64,000 nt of DNA, taken from contig NZ_ATYW01000002.1 in assembly GCF_000427885.1 (NCBI RefSeq), positions 19,073 through 83,072 of the forward strand, written 5' to 3'. This document shows positions 61,421 to 64,000 of the stretch, piece by piece. The position numbers were made by a program, and so were the translations under genes. This DNA comes from Glycomyces tenuis DSM 44171. Lineage in GTDB: Bacteria; Actinomycetota; Actinomycetes; Mycobacteriales; Micromonosporaceae. The notes under the pieces were generated by a model. That model saw nothing but the letters and a program-made list of their open reading frames with translations, had not been told where the DNA came from and ran no database searches. The first letter of the stretch is position 1. Each line of letters opens with the position of its first letter.

Positions 61421-63613
61421 TCAACCGCCGGCCGAGCGGCGGCCCGCCCGGAACGGCGCGCCGCCACCGCCGGTGCCGCGCCGCCCGGAAGACGCGGGAG
61501 TGCGACGCCCCAGCCGCGGGAACCACCAGTTGTGCCGCCCCATCGCCGCGATGAGGGCGGGGACCAGCAGCCCGCGCACCAGGGTGACGTCGAGGAGGAT
61601 GCCGAGAGCGACACCGCTGGCGAAGACGGCGACGTCCAGTTCGCGGGTCATCGCCATCGACGCGAACGAGAAGAACAGGATGACCGCGGCCGCGGTGATC
61701 AGCCGGCCGGTACGGCCGAGCGCGCGCGCCACCGCGGCCTCGGTGTCACCGGAGCGCTCGTGCTCCTCTTTGATGCGGGAGAGCAGGAACACCTCGTAGT
61801 CCATTGTCAGGCCGAAGAGGAACGCGAAGACCGTCACCGGCACGAACGTTCCGATCGAACCGTCCGGGACGACGCCGAGCACCGCCTCGGTGCCCCAGCC
61901 CCACTGCCAGACGACCACGAGCGTGCCGAGCACGGCGCCGAGGGAGAGGAGATTGAGCAGGATGGCCTTCAGCGCCAGCAGCACCGAACGGAACGCCAGC
62001 GCGACGACGACGAACGTGACGAAGCACACCAGCGCGAGCATCCAGGGGAAGGCGGCATAGGTGGCCGTGACGTAGTCGATCTGCTGCGCCGCATTGCCGC
62101 CGACGGCCACATCGTCGGAGGCGGCGTCGCGGACCCGCTGTATGGTCTCGGCGCCTTCGGCGCTCCCTCCCTCGGCCGCCGGGATCACGGTGAGCAGCAC
62201 GTGCCCGGCCGAGCGCCACTCCCGGGACGGCGAGGTGACGACGGCGGCCACACCGTCCACGTCGAGCAGTGCGCTCTTCGTCTCGGCCTCGGCCTCGACC
62301 GGCGCCATCACGTCGAACGCGCTCACGACGCCGGTCGGCACACCGGTGTCCCGCAGGTCGACGAGCGCCTCGTGCGCGGGCCCGTCCTGCGCCAGTCGCC
62401 CTGTCACCGGCGTCGACAGGTTGATCGTCGTGGCGATGCCGCAGAGCAGCAACAGCAGGCCTCCCGCGACGGCGATCACGGAGACCCGGCGACGCATGCT
62501 CCACCTGGCGAGCCTTTCCCAGCCGCGCCCCTCCTCGCCCGGCCGTGGAACCGGGCCCCGGCGTCCCGCCGCGCGGAGCAGGAGCGGAAGCACCGTCAGC
62601 GTCACCAGGGCACTGGCCCCGGCGGTGACCGTTCCACCCAGGCCGAGGCTGGTGAGGAGCGGAATCGGCAGCACGATCATCGTCGCCAGGCCCGCGGCGA
62701 CGGCCAAGGCGCTGACCGCGATCGCGCGTCCGGAGGTGCGCATCGCCTCGCGAACGGCGTCCTCGGCGTCCAGCCCGGCGACGCGGGCCTCCCGCCACCG
62801 GCTGGTGACGATGAGCGCGTAATCGACGGCGATGCCGATGGCGAGCAGCGGCGCCATCATGAGGGTCGTCTCGTGCACGGTGGTGACCAGGCTCAGCGCC
62901 CAGATCCCGAGCGCGGCGATCGGCATCGCGAGCAGCGCGATCAGCAACGGCACCGCCGCGAGCGCCGAGCGGAAGAACCACAGCAGCACCGCGAGCGCGA
63001 GCGCGGCCGCGATCCCGACCTTGAGGGCGACGTTCAGACCGCCGGCGTCCTCGCTCGCCGAGAGCGCGTCGAGGCCCGTCTCCCGGACCGTCGTCCCGGC
63101 CGGCAGCGCGTCGGACAGTGACGCGGTGATCGTCGGGCCCAGCTCGGCCACCTCGCCCAGGGCACTGCCCGGCATGCCGCCGCTGGGCGCGTACCGCGGG
63201 AACACGAGCAGGTAGGTCAGGTCCTCCCGCTCGGTGCGGAACGCCGGATCGGCGTCGTCGGCGTACCCGACGACGCGCGCGCCCGTCGCGGCGGTGATGT
63301 CCGCCGAGGCGTCGGCGAGTCCGTCCAGGACCGCCGCCTCGTCGAGTGCCGCGCCGTCCGGGAGATCGACGACCGCGACCCTCGGACGCTCGTATCCGCC
63401 CGTTCCGAACTCGGCATGGATCGCGTCGTTCGCCTCCCAGGCCGCCAATCCCGGGTACCGGTTGGCCTCCGTCACGCGGTCGGCGAGGTCGAAAGCCGCC
63501 AGGCCGCCGAGCGCGACGAGCGCGATCAGCGCGGCTACGACCAGGCGCGACCGCCTGAGCACGGTGTCGGTGAAGCGGCTCGCTCGGGCCGGGGGCGCGT
63601 TGTTCCTCATCAT
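61421..63613 (-). CDS. MMPL/RND-family transporter
   Basis: 730 aa, the usual two-repeat layout with 12 helices. The second half is FVPVTVFAFLFGLTMDYEVF with the functional D-Y pair of the proton pathway, and the first repeat is MAPLLAIGIAVDYALIVTSR. Actinobacterial MMPL proteins export lipids, siderophores or antibiotics. The start is one of two tandem ATGs (63613, 63610). It is divergent from the response regulator gene, so that system may control it. A basic tail follows the last helix. Confidence 0.92.
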   Translation of the reverse strand: MMRNNAPPARASRFTDTVLRRSRLVVAALIALVALGGLAAFDLADRVTEANRYPGLAAWEANDAIHAEFGTGGYERPRVAVVDLPDGAALDEAAVLDGLADASADITAATGARVVGYADDADPAFRTEREDLTYLLVFPRYAPSGGMPGSALGEVAELGPTITASLSDALPAGTTVRETGLDALSASEDAGGLNVALKVGIAAALALAVLLWFFRSALAAVPLLIALLAMPIAALGIWALSLVTTVHETTLMMAPLLAIGIAVDYALIVTSRWREARVAGLDAEDAVREAMRTSGRAIAVSALAVAAGLATMIVLPIPLLTSLGLGGTVTAGASALVTLTVLPLLLRAAGRRGPVPRPGEEGRGWERLARWSMRRRVSVIAVAGGLLLLLCGIATTINLSTPVTGRLAQDGPAHEALVDLRDTGVPTGVVSAFDVMAPVEAEAETKSALLDVDGVAAVVTSPSREWRSAGHVLLTVIPAAEGGSAEGAETIQRVRDAASDDVAVGGNAAQQIDYVTATYAAFPWMLALVCFVTFVVVALAFRSVLLALKAILLNLLSLGAVLGTLVVVWQWGWGTEAVLGVVPDGSIGTFVPVTVFAFLFGLTMDYEVFLLSRIKEEHERSGDTEAAVARALGRTGRLITAAAVILFFSFASMAMTRELDVAVFASGVALGILLDVTLVRGLLVPALIAAMGRHNWWFPRLGRRTPASSGRRGTGGGGAPFRAGRRSAGG

Positions 63614-63642
63614 GCGTTCCAGTCCACCGCCGGGAACTTCCG

Positions 63643-63668
63643 GTTCTCATCCGAAGTTCTATGAGAAC
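63643..63668. promoter_or_regulatory. Repeated motif between MMPL and response regulator genes
   Basis: GTTCTCAT (63643-63650) and ATGAGAAC (63661-63668) form a perfect 8-bp inverted repeat. AGTTCT and AGAACT repeats lie beside it (63655-63678), giving a cluster of the same pentamer GTTCT in both directions, a likely OmpR-type binding region for the adjacent regulator. Confidence 0.6.
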
Positions 63669-63725
63669 GAGCAGAACTCGGTGAACGGACTGGCCGCGGG
63701 GACGGCCGGCTGAGAGAATTCCCGC

Positions 63726-64000
63726 ATGACCGTATCGGCGAAGATCCTCGTGGTGGACGACGAGCGCTACCTCGCCGAGCTCGTCGCGACCGCGCTGCGG
63801 TACGAGGGCTTCGCGACCACCGTCGCGGGCTCGGGCCCGGCCGCCTGGCAGCGCATCCGCGCCGACCGCCCGGATCTGATGGTCCTCGACGTGATGCTCG
63901 GTGAGACCTCCGGCTTCGACCTGTGCCGGGAGCTGCGAGCCGCCGGGATCGACGCCCCGGTCATCTTCCTCACCGCCCGCGACGCGCCCGGTGACCGCAT
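63726..64000 (+). CDS. Response regulator receiver domain, cut by window end
   Basis: 91 codons are present and the frame is open at the right edge. ILVVDDERYLAELVATALRY gives the acidic pocket (DD), LMVLDVMLGETSGF has the phosphorylated Asp, and IFLTARDAP has the conserved Thr and position for Lys beyond. It is of the OmpR/PhoP type by pattern; the output domain lies outside. The ATG at 63726 is 6 nt after GAGAAT, again a leaderless layout. A histidine kinase gene should follow to the right. Confidence 0.88.
   Translation, partial: MTVSAKILVVDDERYLAELVATALRYEGFATTVAGSGPAAWQRIRADRPDLMVLDVMLGETSGFDLCRELRAAGIDAPVIFLTARDAPGDR

Noticed and set aside
61334..63121. 595-codon plus-strand frame in the MMPL gene
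   Set aside because: Antisense shadow, Arg/His/Asp-rich, crossing a terminator.
1..64000. tRNA genes
   Set aside because: Only the tRNA-like ends of tmRNA gave a T-loop with a matching acceptor stem.

Overview
The window looks like chromosome of a high-GC, spore-former-type actinomycete. Supporting signs are a GC-rich third codon position throughout, an M23 peptidase-smpB-ssrA order, MMPL and ECF42/DGPF genes, ESX-type secretion-substrate modules, leaderless mRNAs, and Tat/CBM13 secreted glycosidases. Glycomycetaceae or a near relative is my guess, not something the sequence proves. The only stable RNA found is tmRNA; there is no rRNA, tRNA or CRISPR array.

1-2.9 kb: tail of an M23 peptidase gene, smpB, tmRNA with a strong terminator, then a leaderless MerR-VOC regulator. 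2.9-23.5 kb: a plant-hemicellulose island. It holds a GH36 alpha-galactosidase, two ROK regulators, a Tat-lipoprotein ABC importer with two permeases, a 2-hydroxyacid dehydrogenase, an unusual acyltransferase/toroid fusion, a LacI regulator, and four secreted enzymes (CBM13-GH26 mannanase, GH12-CBM13 glucanase, GH27-CBM13 alpha-galactosidase, GH74 xyloglucanase). The secreted enzymes would cut galactomannan and xyloglucan outside the cell, the importer would take up the oligosaccharides, GH36 would remove galactose inside, and the ROK/LacI proteins would sense the sugars.

23.5-37.2 kb: a mosaic accessory region with IS4- and IS5-type transposase wrecks, copies of a small HTH gene family with a conserved upstream hairpin, a MarR-FAD monooxygenase pair, a three-gene ESX-substrate-like operon, a serine hydrolase lipoprotein and assorted small genes. 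37.2-49.3 kb: two ECF42-type sigma factors each paired with a DGPF protein, three MFS transporters, a TetR-hydrolase divergent pair, and another serine hydrolase. 49.7-51.6 kb: a second ESX-like pair. 52-64 kb: an ECF sigma factor with a SnoaL domain and its VOC partner, a MerR-type aldo/keto reductase promoter, hydrolases, paralogous membrane proteins, and an MMPL transporter divergent from a response regulator cut off by the window end.

The most unusual pattern is a dispersed family of at least seven small HTH genes or gene remnants. They share a HxYxNPxxQV N-terminus and a resolvase-like HTH. Most copies that keep their upstream region carry a palindrome whose substitutions keep G-U pairing on one strand only. 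One copy (32299-32643) is intact; the others are decayed, frameshifted or interrupted, so this looks like a formerly active element family.
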